Positions 36,584 through 48,942 of a stretch of 64,000 nucleotides of DNA are shown here, piece by piece (positions within the stretch are counted from its first letter, which is position 1; each line of letters starts with the position of its first letter). A program made the translations under genes and the position numbers. Location: positions 43,215-107,214 of the forward strand of contig JACONN010000001.1 of NCBI GenBank assembly GCA_014323675.1, read 5' to 3'. A model generated the notes under the pieces. That model ran no database searches and was not told where the DNA came from. It saw only the letters and a program-made list of their open reading frames with translations. Origin of the DNA: Hormoscilla sp. GM7CHS1pb. Its GTDB lineage: Bacteria; Cyanobacteriota; Cyanobacteriia; Cyanobacteriales; Desertifilaceae.

Positions 36584-38299
36584 ATGCTACGATTAGAACA
36601 TATCAGCAAAATTTACCCTACTGGCGTTGTCCTCAAGGATATTAACTGGGAAGTGAAACCAGGCGATCGGGTAGGATTGGTAGGGGTCAACGGCTGCGGT
36701 AAGTCCACCCAGCTGAAGATTATTACAGGTGAAATCGAACCGACTGCCGGTGAATTGATTAGACCTGCGGCTCTCCATTTAGCTTACCTGACCCAAGAGT
36801 TTGATGTTGACCCCCAGCTGACCCTCCGGGAAGAGTTCTGGACTGTCTTCTCGGAAGCTAACCAGGTACATCAGTCTCTGGCCCACGTCCAGCAACAGAT
36901 GGAGACCGCTACTCCCGCTGAGTTGGAACGGTTAATTGGCCAGTTAGATAAACTCCAGCGTCGCTTTGAAGCCTTGGATGGCTACACTTTGGAGGCCCAA
37001 ATCGAAAAAATGTTGCCGGAGATGGGGTTCTCCTCGGCTGATGGCGATCGCCTGGTGAGTTCTTTTAGCGGTGGCTGGCAGATGCGGATCCAACTGGGCC
37101 AGATCTTACTACAATCTCCAGACCTGCTACTCCTGGACGAACCGACTAACCACTTGGACCTGGAAACCATCGAATGGCTGGAGACTTACCTGAAGGGGCT
37201 GACTATCCCCATGGTGATTGTATCTCACGATCGGGCTTTCCTGGATCGCCTCTGTCTGCAAGTAGTGGAGACCGAACGGGGGGTCTCCACTACCTACTTG
37301 GGGAACTACTCCGCCTACCTGGCCCAAAAGGCCCAAATGCAAGCCGCACAACTGAGTGCATTCGATCGCCAGCAGCAGGAGTTAGAGAAGCAGCAGGTCT
37401 TCATCGAACGGTTCCGGGCCAGCGCTACCCGCAGTACCCAAGCTAAAAGTCGGGAGAAACTCTTAGAAAAGGTCGAACGCATTGAAGCGCCGACCGCTGC
37501 ACTGAAATCTCTCCACTTCCGCTTTCCCCCTGCACCCCGCAGCGGACGGGAAGTTGTCGCTATTAAAGATTTGGTCCATGCTTATGACGACCAGATCCTG
37601 TTTTTAGGCGCTAATTTGCTCATCGAAAGGGGCGATCGCATCGCCTTCCTCGGTCCGAACGGTTGTGGTAAGTCTACCCTGCTGCGCCTGATTATGGGTA
37701 TGGAAGCACCTACTGAAGGGACGATCGCCTTAGGGGATCATAACGTTCTGCCCGGCTATTTTGAACAAAATCAGGCGGAAGCTTTGGACTTGGAGAAAAC
37801 CGTGATGGATACCATTCACGATGAAGTTCCTGACTGGAAAAACGAACAGGTCCGGACTCTCTTGGGAAGTTTTCTGTTTAGCGGCGACACGGTCTTTAAG
37901 CAGGTGAAAGCCCTGAGTGGCGGGGAAAAAGCCCGTCTCGCCTTGGCCAAAATGCTCTTGCAACCAGTAAATCTCCTGATTTTGGACGAACCTACTAATC
38001 ACCTGGATATTCCCGCTAAGGAAATGCTCGAAGAGGCACTTCAGCATTATGATGGGACGGCAATCTTTGTTTCCCACGATCGCTATTTTATCTCCCAGGT
38101 GGCAAATAAAATTGTGGAAATCAGAGATGGGGAATTCCATGTTTATCTGGGAGACTACCAATATTATCTGGACAAACTTGCTGAAGAAAAAGAAAAAGCC
38201 AGGTTAGAGGCGATCGCGGCGGAAAAAGCTGCTAAAGATGCCGCAAAACGCGCAAAGCAAAAAGCTAAGCAAAAAGCTAAGAAGAAGGGCAAGGGCTAA
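36584..38299 (+). CDS. ABC-F family ATP-binding protein
   Basis: 571 residues with two ABC cassettes: Walker A GVNGCGKST near residue 35 and GPNGCGKST near 358; signatures SFSGGW and LSGGEKA; Walker B LLLLDEPTNHLD and LLILDEPTNHLD. No membrane domain; a charged linker between cassettes and a Lys-rich tail (KQKAKQKAKKKGKG). ABC-F proteins act on the ribosome. Subgroup is uncertain (Uup/YheS-like). Confidence 0.92.
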   Translation: MLRLEHISKIYPTGVVLKDINWEVKPGDRVGLVGVNGCGKSTQLKIITGEIEPTAGELIRPAALHLAYLTQEFDVDPQLTLREEFWTVFSEANQVHQSLAHVQQQMETATPAELERLIGQLDKLQRRFEALDGYTLEAQIEKMLPEMGFSSADGDRLVSSFSGGWQMRIQLGQILLQSPDLLLLDEPTNHLDLETIEWLETYLKGLTIPMVIVSHDRAFLDRLCLQVVETERGVSTTYLGNYSAYLAQKAQMQAAQLSAFDRQQQELEKQQVFIERFRASATRSTQAKSREKLLEKVERIEAPTAALKSLHFRFPPAPRSGREVVAIKDLVHAYDDQILFLGANLLIERGDRIAFLGPNGCGKSTLLRLIMGMEAPTEGTIALGDHNVLPGYFEQNQAEALDLEKTVMDTIHDEVPDWKNEQVRTLLGSFLFSGDTVFKQVKALSGGEKARLALAKMLLQPVNLLILDEPTNHLDIPAKEMLEEALQHYDGTAIFVSHDRYFISQVANKIVEIRDGEFHVYLGDYQYYLDKLAEEKEKARLEAIAAEKAAKDAAKRAKQKAKQKAKKKGKG

Positions 38300-38560
38300 T
38301 GGGTAGTCAGCCCGCTGGCCCGCTAAGAAACCCGGTTTCTCCAAGAAACCGGGTTTCTGGGTACTCGACCGCGATGTCGGGAAAAAGACGATCGCCTGTC
38401 CTCTGCTAGGCCATCCTCAGCGGCCAAGGCCGGGAGCAACCGGAGATCGTATAGTCTGGGGGGTCTCACTCTACATCCGATCGGATATTTTTAACATATA
38501 AATCATATTTTGTCAAGCTTTAAGAGAATTGATAACGCTAAACGGGGGCAAAACCCTCCT
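38300..38560. repeat. Intergenic with AAACCCGGTTTCT palindromes
   Basis: AGAAACCCGGTTTCTCCAAG then AAACCGGGTTTCT at about 38325-38358 form stems just after the ABC-F gene and could end its transcript. The same motif is at 39950-39983. No gene. Confidence 0.6.
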
Positions 38561-38578
38561 TATGTAAAGAAATGTAAC
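38561..38578 (-). promoter_or_regulatory. HLR1 box (candidate RpaB site)
   Basis: On the minus strand GTTACATTTCTTTACATA fits the HLR1 consensus (two TTACA repeats, five-base spacing) without mismatch. It lies 158 bp upstream of the PEP-CTERM gene. Confidence 0.55.
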
Positions 38579-38735
38579 AATCCGGCGGGTTTCGTAACAA
38601 AGTGCGGGTGCTTCCTTGAGTTTTAAATAGGAGGATACGCCTCCCAGGGAAGGGCGATCGCCCTTTCCCCAGCAGGCGCGAACCTTCCTGTCCAACTCAC
38701 GCAATTTACCAGTAAAAACAGTCAGGAGTGACAAT

Positions 38736-39920
38736 ATGTCTACAAACCCTTTCAGCCAATGGACTAAAAAAATCGCCATTTCTCTAGGTTCGGCTTCTTT
38801 GTGCTTTGGCTTGCTCAACTTAGATGCCAAAGCAGAAGCTGCTTCATTGTTATGGTGGGACTCGTCCGTGTGGCATGGTGGTCAACTTGCAGATCCGTTT
38901 CGCCAAGAGATGCCAGATTTTCTCAATGAGTTTGATGGCGGAGATCTCTTTAACACTACTTACATCTCCAGCAAGACTCCAGGAGAGTTTGCCACCCATC
39001 TGGCATCTAATAGCTACGATGTCATCGTATTGGATAGCGGCAATAATGAGACAATAGTATTTAATGAGGACGATCGAGTCGCATTACAAGCACATTACTC
39101 CAACAACTCCAACTTGATGCTCGACGGTAGTCTCCTCATCCGCAGTTTTAATTATGCTCCTGCAACAGATTTTCCCGGTCCCAATGGCGCTCTAGGTGGC
39201 TTTCTTGCCAACCAGGTGTACCAACTTGCCGAACGTGGCGGCGGGATTATGATTGGCTCCGATCATTATTCGTATCAGCGCGATGGAAATCAGATGCTCA
39301 GTGCCATTGTACCGGGTGCTGCTTTCAGCGGCATCACTAATCCCTCTAGCGATGGTGTTTTCTACGGCACAGATTTGCTGAACAGCGTCGCCTCCGTTGC
39401 TCCCGCAGATGTCTTCACTCATTGGTCTTCTGTTCCTAGCCAAGGAATTTCCCCGACGGGAGAGTTCACTGATTTCTTAGGAGATCCTATTACCCTCTAC
39501 AGTCAGGTTGACGTGGCTAACAAACCCGGTGGCGGACCCAAATATTCCTACATTTCTACTAGCTGGGAACCGGGTAGCGAAATAACCTCTGTCACGGGTG
39601 TGGTCAAAAACAGTTGGTACGGGGAGATTCTCGCGGGGTGCAGGGCGAAGCATTCGGAGAGGACATCTGTCAAGTTATGTCATAATTGATCTCCCGAATG
39701 CTTCGCCCCTACAGGGGGATCCGACAGCTGGGAGGGCCCATAAACGATCAACGGGTTTTGACCACACCCCTCTGTCACTGACCAAAAGCCCCCCGAATCT
39801 AAATCTGTCCCCGAACCATCTTCGGTGTTGGGTTTGTTGGTATTGGGTACTTGCGGTGCTGCGGGTTCCTTGCGGAAACTGCAACTGCAACGGAAAGTTG
39901 AGAGTTCTGGCGATCGCTAA
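38736..39920 (+). pseudogene. PEP-CTERM exported protein, split by a MITE
   Basis: A signal peptide (IAISLGSASLCFGLLNL to about residue 34) is followed by a roughly 250-residue extracellular domain that I do not recognise. After removal of the MITE 39596-39769 and one 9-bp copy, the frame continues TSVTDQKPPESKSVPEPSSV with hydrophobic LGLLVLGTCGAAG and a basic end, a clear PEP-CTERM sorting signal. The insertion is a multiple of three with its duplication, but it brings a stop (39687-39689), so the present product lacks its sorting tail. An HLR1 box lies upstream. Confidence 0.82.
39587..39778. mobile_element. MITE of the GGGTGTGGTCAAAA family with 9-bp duplication
   Basis: Element 39596-39769 (174 bp) with 14-bp inverted ends GGGTGTGGTCAAAA / TTTTGACCACACCC, flanked by CTCTGTCAC on both sides (39587-39595, 39770-39778). 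The interior has the GCGAAGCATTCGG/CCGAATGCTTCGC stem. This is the most complete copy in the window. Confidence 0.95.
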
Positions 39921-39939
39921 TCTCCAGCGATCGCTAATC

Positions 39940-40115
39940 TGAGTGGTCCAGAAACCCGGTTTTTTGGAAAAACCGGGTTTCTCATGCTAAAATATCCATT
40001 ATATATCTCGTGGGATAAAGTCAGTCATTCGTAGGTTGGGTTGACGTTAGGAAACCCAACAGGCGCAAGGCTAACAACATCCCTTTGTTGGGTTTCGTGC
40101 CTCAACCCAACCTAC
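39940..40115. repeat. Palindromic repeats
   Basis: CAGAAACCCGGTTTTTTGG with AACCGGGTTTCT (about 39950-39983), then a GTAGGTTGGGTTGACG ... CTCAACCCAACCTAC palindrome at about 40030-40115. No gene. Confidence 0.65.
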
Positions 40116-40205
40116 GACTCCTTGGATGAATTACTAGCAGGTGAGACCGAAGAGCGCGGGGAAGAAATATATTGGGGCAAGCCAGAAGGAGAAGAACTGT
40201 GGTAA
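40116..40205 (+). pseudogene. 3' relic of a MazE/AbrB-type antitoxin gene
   Basis: Reads LDELLAGETEERGEEIYWG then KPEGEELW and stop, like the C-terminal tail of MazE-type antitoxins (SLDELLA...E.DWG.PVGKE). The DNA-binding N-terminus is replaced by the GGTTGGGTT repeat. Confidence 0.45.
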
Positions 40206-40305
40206 ATTATATTCCCAAACAATACAGGATATTCGTAAACAACATCTCTAGTGTCAGTTATATAACCGAAACGGGATCGACTTGCGCTTTTTTCTAATCT
40301 ACGCG

Positions 40306-40363
40306 GCCCCGGACAGGCGAGACGCCCGTCCTACGCCCCGGACAGGCGAGACGCCCGTCCTAC
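40306..40363. repeat. 29-bp REP-like repeat, two tandem copies
   Basis: GCCCCGGACAGGCGAGACGC plus CCGTCCTAC repeated at 40306 and 40335, with a partial third. The same family is at 5052-5078 and 52256-52284. Confidence 0.85.
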
Positions 40364-40459
40364 GCCCCGGGCAGGGGAGAATTTTGGGATTGCTCGCGCC
40401 GAGGTGTACCCTAGATCGAGTCACTCTATTTACTGCGATTACCAAAATCACAACGCGAT

Positions 40460-41421
40460 ATGACAGTCTCCAGTCCTCCCCGCACCATACGCATCGGTTC
40501 CCGCAAAAGCCAGCTGGCATTGATCCAAACTCACTGGGTGCAAGCACGGTTCCAGGAACATTTCCCCGATCGCGCCTTTGAGGTCCACACCATGAGCACC
40601 CAGGGTGATAAGATTCTGGATGTGGCCCTATCCAAGATTGGCGATAAGGGACTGTTCACCAAGGAACTGGAACTGGGAATGCTGCACAATCATACAGATC
40701 TGGCAGTGCATTCCCTCAAGGATCTGCCGACGAACTTGCCAGAGGGGTTAGTCTTGGGATGCGTCACGGAACGGGAAGATCCTGCTGACGCCCTGGTTGT
40801 CCATAGCAAGCATCAAGATAAGCAACTGGATACTCTGCCCCCGGGACCGTCATCGGTACATCTTCCCTGCGCCGCCTGGCACAGCTGCGACATCATTATC
40901 CCCATCTGGAATTTAAGGATGTCCGGGGTAATCTCAATACTAGACTGGCAAAGCTAGATGCCGGGGAGTACGACGCCCTGATCCTGGCAGTGGCTGGTTT
41001 GCAGCGCCTGGGCATGGCCGATCGCATTCATCAAGCAATTCCAGCGGATATTTCCCTCCATGCCGTGGGACAGGGTGCTTTGGGCATTGAATGTCGCGGT
41101 GATGACACCGAAGTGCTAGATTTGCTCAAAGCAATCTCTCATACTCCTACCACCCAACGCTGCTATGCCGAACGGGCCTTCCTGCGATCGCTGGAAGGAG
41201 GTTGCCAAGTCCCGATCGGGGTAAATACGACCCTAGATGGGGATGCACTTACCTTAACAGGTTTGGTGGCCAGTCTTGACGGTAAACGCTTAGTGAAAGA
41301 TAGTATTACAGGTCCAGCCACCAATGCCGAACAGTTGGGACTCGATCTGGCACAGCGCCTGCGGGATATGGGCGCACAAGAGATTTTAGCTGAAATATTA
41401 GCTGAAATCCAACGAGATTAA
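40460..41421 (+). CDS. hemC: Porphobilinogen deaminase (frameshifted)
   Basis: Polymerises four porphobilinogens to hydroxymethylbilane, for heme and chlorophyll. Start [20 protein letters not shown], then [11 protein letters not shown], and the dipyrromethane-cofactor cysteine in [10 protein letters not shown]. Two frames give about 320 residues. The break is at a G run 40843-40845; a fourth G would give [16 protein letters not shown]. HemC is essential in a phototroph, so a base-calling error is most likely. Confidence 0.92.
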
Positions 41422-41520
41422 CAGATGCACCCCCTCGATCGTTTCCCTGGTTCTAGCTGAAAAAGCAATTGACCATTGACCATTAACAATTAACCATTGA
41501 CCATAGACCATAGATAGCTG

Positions 41521-42945
41521 ATGAGAATTCTGTTTGTTTCTGCAGAAGCAGCCCCGATCGCCAAAGTAGGCGGTATGGGGGATGTAGTGGGTGCCTTACC
41601 CAAAGTGTTGAGAAAAATGGGGCATGATGTCCGCATCTTCATGCCTTACTATGGCTTTTTGCCAGACAAAATGGAAATCCCCAAAGACCCGGTATGGTGG
41701 GGGTTTGCCATGTTTGAAGACTTCGCGGTCTACGAGACAGTGTTACCGGGAACTGACGTGCCCTTATACCTGTTCGGACATTTGTCTTTCGGTGGTCGGA
41801 ACATCTACTACGGGGAAGATGAAGATTGGCGGTTTACTCTGTTTGCTAATGGTGCAGCAGAGTTTGCCTGGAACCACTGGAAGCCGCAAATTATTCACAG
41901 CCATGACTGGCACGCGGGGATGCTTCCGGTCTGGATACACCAATCTCCTGATATTAGCACGGTGTTCACGATTCACAATTTAGCATATCAAGGACCGTGG
42001 CGTTGGTATTTGGATGGGATTACCTGGTGTCCTTGGTACATGCAGGGTCATAATACCATGGCAGCAGCAGTGCAGTTTGCCGATCGGGTAACGACGGTGT
42101 CTCCGACCTACGCCCAGCAAATTAAAACGGCAGAATATGGGGAAAAGCTTGAGGGTTTGCTATCTTTTATCAGCGACAAAACCGTGGGTATCCTCAATGG
42201 CATCGATACGGAAAGCTATGACCCGGCCACCGACAAGTATATTCGGGAAAACTTTACAGCTGATACGATAGAAAAGCGTGCCGCTAATAAAATTTCCCTC
42301 CAAGAAGAAGTCGGTATGGAGGTAAACAAGGGCACCTTTTTGATTGGTATGGTGACCCGGTTGGTGGAACAAAAGGGCATAGACTTGACCATTCAAATCC
42401 TCGATCGGTTTATGGCCTACACCGATGCCCAGTTCGTGCTGCTGGGGACGGGGGAGCGCTATTATGAAACCCAAATGTGGGAGATGGCATCCCGTTATCG
42501 GGGGCGGATGTCGGTGCAACTGCTTTATAATGATGCCCTGGCCCGCCGCATTTATGCAGGATGCGATGCTTTCTTGATGCCTTCGCGCTTTGAACCCTGC
42601 GGGATCAGCCAAATGCTAGCCATGCGCTACGGTTGCGTTCCCATTGTACGACGCACGGGGGGCTTAGTGGATACGGTCTCCTACAATGTCCCGGATCTAG
42701 AAACCGGTACGGGTTATTGCTTCGATCGCTACGAACCCTTGGACCTATTTACCTGTATGGTAAGGGCTAGCGAAGCGTTCCGGTTTAAGGCGGAATGGCA
42801 GAAACTACAGCAGCGGGGGATGCGGCAGAACTTCAGTTGGGATCTGTCCGCGAAAGAGTACATTAAAATGTACCGAGAAATTATCGGTCTGCCGCCGGAA
42901 GAGCCCGAAACTCAACCAGAGTTAGCTGCTACTACATCCTCATAG
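41521..42945 (+). CDS. glgA: Glycogen synthase (GT5)
   Basis: 474 residues. Transfers glucose from ADP-glucose to glycogen. The N-terminal [13 protein letters not shown] holds the ADP-glucose lysine (residue 15); the C-terminal domain has [11 protein letters not shown] and GGLVDTV. Full length and in frame. Short TTGACCATTAACAA-like tandem repeats lie in the 98 bp before the start. Confidence 0.95.
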   Translation: MRILFVSAEAAPIAKVGGMGDVVGALPKVLRKMGHDVRIFMPYYGFLPDKMEIPKDPVWWGFAMFEDFAVYETVLPGTDVPLYLFGHLSFGGRNIYYGEDEDWRFTLFANGAAEFAWNHWKPQIIHSHDWHAGMLPVWIHQSPDISTVFTIHNLAYQGPWRWYLDGITWCPWYMQGHNTMAAAVQFADRVTTVSPTYAQQIKTAEYGEKLEGLLSFISDKTVGILNGIDTESYDPATDKYIRENFTADTIEKRAANKISLQEEVGMEVNKGTFLIGMVTRLVEQKGIDLTIQILDRFMAYTDAQFVLLGTGERYYETQMWEMASRYRGRMSVQLLYNDALARRIYAGCDAFLMPSRFEPCGISQMLAMRYGCVPIVRRTGGLVDTVSYNVPDLETGTGYCFDRYEPLDLFTCMVRASEAFRFKAEWQKLQQRGMRQNFSWDLSAKEYIKMYREIIGLPPEEPETQPELAATTSS

Positions 42946-42977
42946 AATGTCGGGTGGGCTGCGGCCCACCTGACATT
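42946..42977 (+). terminator. Hairpin after glgA
   Basis: A 14-bp stem (AATGTCGGGTGGGC with GCCCACCTGACATT, one G-T pair) with a TGCG loop begins right after the stop codon. There is no T tract, so termination strength is uncertain. It is followed at 42990-43025 by about three tandem copies of TGTAAAATGGGG. Confidence 0.55.
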
Positions 42978-43057
42978 TGCATCTAATCATGTAAAATGGG
43001 GTGTAAAATGGGGTGTAAAATGGGGGCACATTAGCAATTAGTAATTAACCATTAGCA

Positions 43058-43600
43058 ATGCAACAGTCTAGCAGAAGCCAAGTAGTCGAAGTGAATGGGG
43101 TGAGGTTTCAGACCGAAATACAGTCGGTTATTCCTGTTCCTATATTGCCGTGGACTAAAAGCAATGTGAGTCTGGGAATTTATGTGACAAATAAAACTGC
43201 AACTCCTCTCTATTTCAGGCGATTAGATTCTCTGGAACTGACTCTCATTGATGATGTCGGGAAGGCGATCGAGATAGAAAGTGATATTTTGCGACTGCGA
43301 GTCAAAGGAACCCCTTATTATACAGTATACTCTGGGAAAAGCGAGTTTTTGAGTTGGGCAAGTTTTATTTATAGAGAATTTTGCCAACTCCAACTCAAAA
43401 TTGATAATGAAGCGGGCGGCTTCTATTATTTTAATTACCTCAAGCCAGGTAAATACAAACTTCAGATTGATTATCGAGGTAGCGGAAAACTTCCAGAGTT
43501 ATCACCAGAAAAACAAGCTTCAGGGAAAGTTTGGACGGGAATTGTAACTATACCTTTTGTCGAGTTTTGCCTAGGAAGCTATACTAGCAAAAGCAGATAA
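43058..43600 (+). CDS. Unknown protein, beta-sandwich-like
   Basis: 180 residues with alternating strands and a YLKPGKYKLQIDYRG segment typical of Ig-like or BsuPI-like beta sandwiches. No signal peptide or catalytic motif. It is followed 18 bp later by another unknown gene, probably in one operon. Confidence 0.55.
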   Translation: MQQSSRSQVVEVNGVRFQTEIQSVIPVPILPWTKSNVSLGIYVTNKTATPLYFRRLDSLELTLIDDVGKAIEIESDILRLRVKGTPYYTVYSGKSEFLSWASFIYREFCQLQLKIDNEAGGFYYFNYLKPGKYKLQIDYRGSGKLPELSPEKQASGKVWTGIVTIPFVEFCLGSYTSKSR

Positions 43601-43618
43601 TCATCATCAGGATTATGT

Positions 43619-44311
43619 ATGGCATTCAGTATTATCCCGACCCAGCCTGGTGCTACTTTTCGATATCAGCAAGAATCCACATATTTTGTTGGTAGGTCCG
43701 AGTGGAAAACAGAAGTCAGTAATGATGTATGGTTGAGACAGCTTCCTAGAGGGGGTACATTGAGATTTACCGCTACAGTTAATCTGCTTTGGGCACCGAG
43801 GGCTAATCTGACTGGCGGTCGAGGATGGATTTTTCAGCGTGCAAATAGAGACTTAGAGGGAAGTTTTGAAATAACTACCTATTACGCATGTGCTTTTAGA
43901 GAACCATGTGGCGGTCAGACTGGTGTTGGTCCTGATATAGACTTCCTGACAAGTGGGGTTGGAGCAGTTTTTGGTTTGAAATATCATCCTGTCGGATCTG
44001 ATCCGACACCAGAAAATAATAATCTGCACTGGATTCAGGTTGTAAGCAGCAACAGAACCCGTCTTTCTTTTGTGGACAATGGCAAAAACTTTGAGGATCC
44101 GTATTACGACACTGGCGTCTCTGTTGCTGGGAAAGATTTCTTTTCAGATCGACCTTACTTTTTTAGTCGCAGTTCGCCTGTCACGTCTAATTTTTTTACT
44201 GCGGATTTATATCTAGTAGAGGAGGTTGCTTCACCGAAGGCTTCCGTGAGGCAAGTCATAGTTTATAACGGTATTCAGTGGGGCTGGAGAAGTAATCAAT
44301 TGCAGCGTTAA
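43619..44311 (+). CDS. Unknown protein
   Basis: 230 residues, rich in Gly, Asn and aromatics, beta-rich. Segments such as NNNLHWIQVVSSNRTRLSFV do not match a family I know. No signal peptide; the context with the preceding beta-sandwich gene suggests a shared role. An internal CACC...CGC pair may be metal related but this is speculation. Confidence 0.5.
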   Translation: MAFSIIPTQPGATFRYQQESTYFVGRSEWKTEVSNDVWLRQLPRGGTLRFTATVNLLWAPRANLTGGRGWIFQRANRDLEGSFEITTYYACAFREPCGGQTGVGPDIDFLTSGVGAVFGLKYHPVGSDPTPENNNLHWIQVVSSNRTRLSFVDNGKNFEDPYYDTGVSVAGKDFFSDRPYFFSRSSPVTSNFFTADLYLVEEVASPKASVRQVIVYNGIQWGWRSNQLQR

Positions 44312-44326
44312 ATGGTAAAATAGGCT

Positions 44327-44605
44327 ATGATTAAATCACTTCAGAGAACGCTAACCTTTGATAAATTTATGGAAAGCTATCCAGAAGACGGTAAATGTTA
44401 CGAACTGATTGATGGAGAGGTTGTCGAAATGCGACCGAGGGGCGACCATGAGGATATATCAAGTCTCATTACTCGCAAACTGGATCGGGAAATAGAACGC
44501 TGCCTTATTAATAATTTACTATCGGTTGGGTCTCGGCACGAAACCCAACCCCAACCTCTAGCCGATCGCAATGCAACAAGCAGAAGCGTTTTAAACTTTC
44601 CCTGA
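44327..44605 (+). pseudogene. Uma2 gene, 3'-truncated by repeats
   Basis: Codons 1-60 are a normal Uma2 N-terminus (LTFDKFMESYPEDGKCYELI, DGEVVEMRPRG, HEDISSLITRKLD). From about 44515 the sequence changes to a GGTTGGGTCTCGGCACGAAACCCAACC repeat and then to other repeats; the nuclease core is missing. Confidence 0.75.
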
Positions 44606-44656
44606 CTAAAGCAGGAAACAAGAGACAGATTCGCGATCTTGTGCTAGAATTAAAAC

Positions 44657-44823
44657 ATGTAAATGGGGTGTGGTCAAAACCCGTTGATCGTTCATAGGCC
44701 CTCCCAGTCGCCGGATCCCCCCCAAACCCCCCCTTCCAAAAGGGGGGGCTCCGGAAGCCCCCCTTTTTAAGGGGGGTTTGGGGGGATCGGATGCAACTAC
44801 TTTTGACCACACCCATGTAAATG
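44657..44823. mobile_element. MITE of the GGGTGTGGTCAAAA family carrying another hairpin
   Basis: Element 44666-44814 (149 bp) with perfect 14-bp inverted ends and a 9-bp duplication ATGTAAATG (44657-44665, 44815-44823). The centre differs from other copies: most is a long GATCCCCCCCAAACC / GGTTTGGGGGGATC hairpin with an inner AAGGGGGG stem, itself a known kind of cyanobacterial repeat, so one repeat seems nested in the other. Confidence 0.92.
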
Positions 44824-44850
44824 CGATCGCATTGGGTAGGGGCAGAAACA

Positions 44851-47385
<2,535 letters not shown>

Positions 47386-47600
47386 TAAAGACTTTAGTCT
47401 TTGCGGGGATTTGCGGGGGCCCGTTCGTAGTAAAGACTTTAGTCTTTATCTCCCCAGGTTCGTAGTAAAGACTTGATATCAAGTCCGGATGATTAACGAT
47501 AATAAAAAAGATCTATTCGTAGGTTGGGTTGAGCCCCAGCGAAACCCAACAGCACTGACTAAGGTTGGGTTTCGTGCGGAAACCCAACCTACGGGCGATC
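47386..47600. repeat. Two families of palindromic repeats
   Basis: Three copies of CGTAGTAAAGACTTTAGTCT-type palindromes (47390-47475) and GTAGGTTGGGTTGAGCCCC ... AAACCCAACCTACG (47519-47595). A related AGGACTTCAGTCCT is at 47667-47680. No gene. Confidence 0.75.
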
Positions 47601-47697
47601 GTATTTTTATTACGGGCAGAAGAAGCGGACATGATATTAGTCTTTGCCTTTCAAACTCGCAGATGAGGACTTCAGTCCTCACTACGAACATCTGATA

Positions 47698-47841
47698 TTA
47701 TTTATGGTAAACCAAAGTGAACCGATTAGCTGCCGGTTGAGGGGAAGGATCTTCTGGAAGCTTGACGGAATTCGGGTTGCCAATTACAAATAGCTGTAGT
47801 AAAATCGTGATGATGAAGGCTAAGGTGAATTTTTCGCACAT
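47698..47841 (-). CDS. 47-residue exported or membrane peptide
   Basis: ATG 47841 with AGGAG nine bases upstream; MCEKFTLAFIITILLQLFVI forms a membrane or signal segment, then a short proline-rich tail to the stop at 47698. A good ribosome binding site supports it as a real small gene. No known family. Confidence 0.5.
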   Translation of the reverse strand: MCEKFTLAFIITILLQLFVIGNPNSVKLPEDPSPQPAANRFTLVYHK

Positions 47842-48191
47842 TGCGGACACTCCTATTTATCTGTGCTATTTCCCAGATCGGGTTGGTATGGTAATTGCAC
47901 CTTGCCTCCTAGACTCACAGATGCCATAATTGTGCCCCCAACGGCTACATTCGATCGGGGGGTGGGAAAGGGACCACCGATCCCAATACTTCTCGGTTAA
48001 CAACTTGTCCTGGGCGAGGGGAGAAGACGCACCGGACGCGGGGACGCGGGGACACGGGGATGAAGACGCACCGGATGCGTCGGAGTGTCTCCCCCTCTCC
48101 CCCTCTCCGCGTCTCCCCTCGACCTGTCTCCCCCTCTTAACCGAGAGGTATTGCCACCGATCTGGGAGGCCGGCGATCGCACGCTGCGCTC
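47842..48191. repeat. Intergenic with GC-rich simple repeats
   Basis: GACGCGGGGACGCGGGGACA and GACGCACCGGA(T/C)GCG repeats with complementary CCCCTCTCCCCCTCTCC around 48020-48140, able to fold on themselves. No convincing gene. Confidence 0.55.
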
Positions 48192-48677
48192 TCAGGGCCT
48201 CGCGGACCGATGTCGTTCCAGAAGGGATTCGATCAGAGAGTCGGATGTCCAGAATGTAGTTTGTCTTAAACGATCGATAGCAGTGGGGAAATCAATCAAT
48301 CCCCTTGTCGCCGCCCGATCTAAAATTCCCAGAACTCCAGTAACGAGCAATCCACGTTCTGCTGCTACCCGTCTTGCTGCCCGATCGTCCAATAAAATCA
48401 ACTCGGCCTCTAATTGTTGCGCTAGCGCGATCGCCTCACGTTCACCTAGATCCAATTCCTCTAGCACCTCATCTAGTTCAGTGGTGACTGATTGAATCTC
48501 CAGCCATGCAGGTGGTTGTGATATCCAGCTTTGAAGTATAGCTAGCGATGCGGATGCGCCTAGTTCATCACGCACGGCTTGGGGAATGGTAATCTGACCA
48601 AACAACTGCGGCAAGAGATTGATTTGGTCAATCAACAACAAATAACATAATGGCGATGTGTTAGATACTACGGTCAT
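48192..48677 (-). CDS. DUF3368 PIN-type toxin
   Basis: 161 residues: VVSNTSPLCYLLLIDQINLL, LDLGEREAIALAQQL, LLDDRAARRVA and VTGVLGILDRA follow the same pattern as the toxin at 26692. Putative RNase toxin; overlaps its antitoxin gene by 17 bp. Confidence 0.88.
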   Translation of the reverse strand: MTVVSNTSPLCYLLLIDQINLLPQLFGQITIPQAVRDELGASASLAILQSWISQPPAWLEIQSVTTELDEVLEELDLGEREAIALAQQLEAELILLDDRAARRVAAERGLLVTGVLGILDRAATRGLIDFPTAIDRLRQTTFWTSDSLIESLLERHRSARP

Positions 48678-48942
48678 TTTTCGATATCACCTTATTGATA
48701 GCCTCAACATCTTGTTCTAAGTCAGCCAGGGTATAGTGCAGATAAGCCCCTTCCTGCTTGAGAAATCCATGAGCTTCCCAGCGCGAAGATAACTTTAGCA
48801 TCCGCCGCACCTCAGCAGCACTAATCACTTCCCCACGATATGCTTCTGCCGCAAGTATCTCCAGCGCCCGCTTTTCTAAACTACCCCACTTTGCTGACAT
48901 GCGCTCTGCTGTTTTATCTGGAATTTCGATGGTGATTTGCAT
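48661..48942 (-). CDS. UPF0175-like antitoxin
   Basis: 93 residues; EKRALEILAAEAYRGEVISA and RRMLKLSSRWEAHGFLKQE match UPF0175. Pairs with the DUF3368 gene downstream. Confidence 0.82.
   Translation of the reverse strand: MQITIEIPDKTAERMSAKWGSLEKRALEILAAEAYRGEVISAAEVRRMLKLSSRWEAHGFLKQEGAYLHYTLADLEQDVEAINKVISKNDRSI

Noticed and set aside
39598..39942. Plus-strand open frame across the MITE at 39.6 kb
   Set aside because: Its codons come from the MITE and the out-of-frame tail of the split PEP-CTERM gene.
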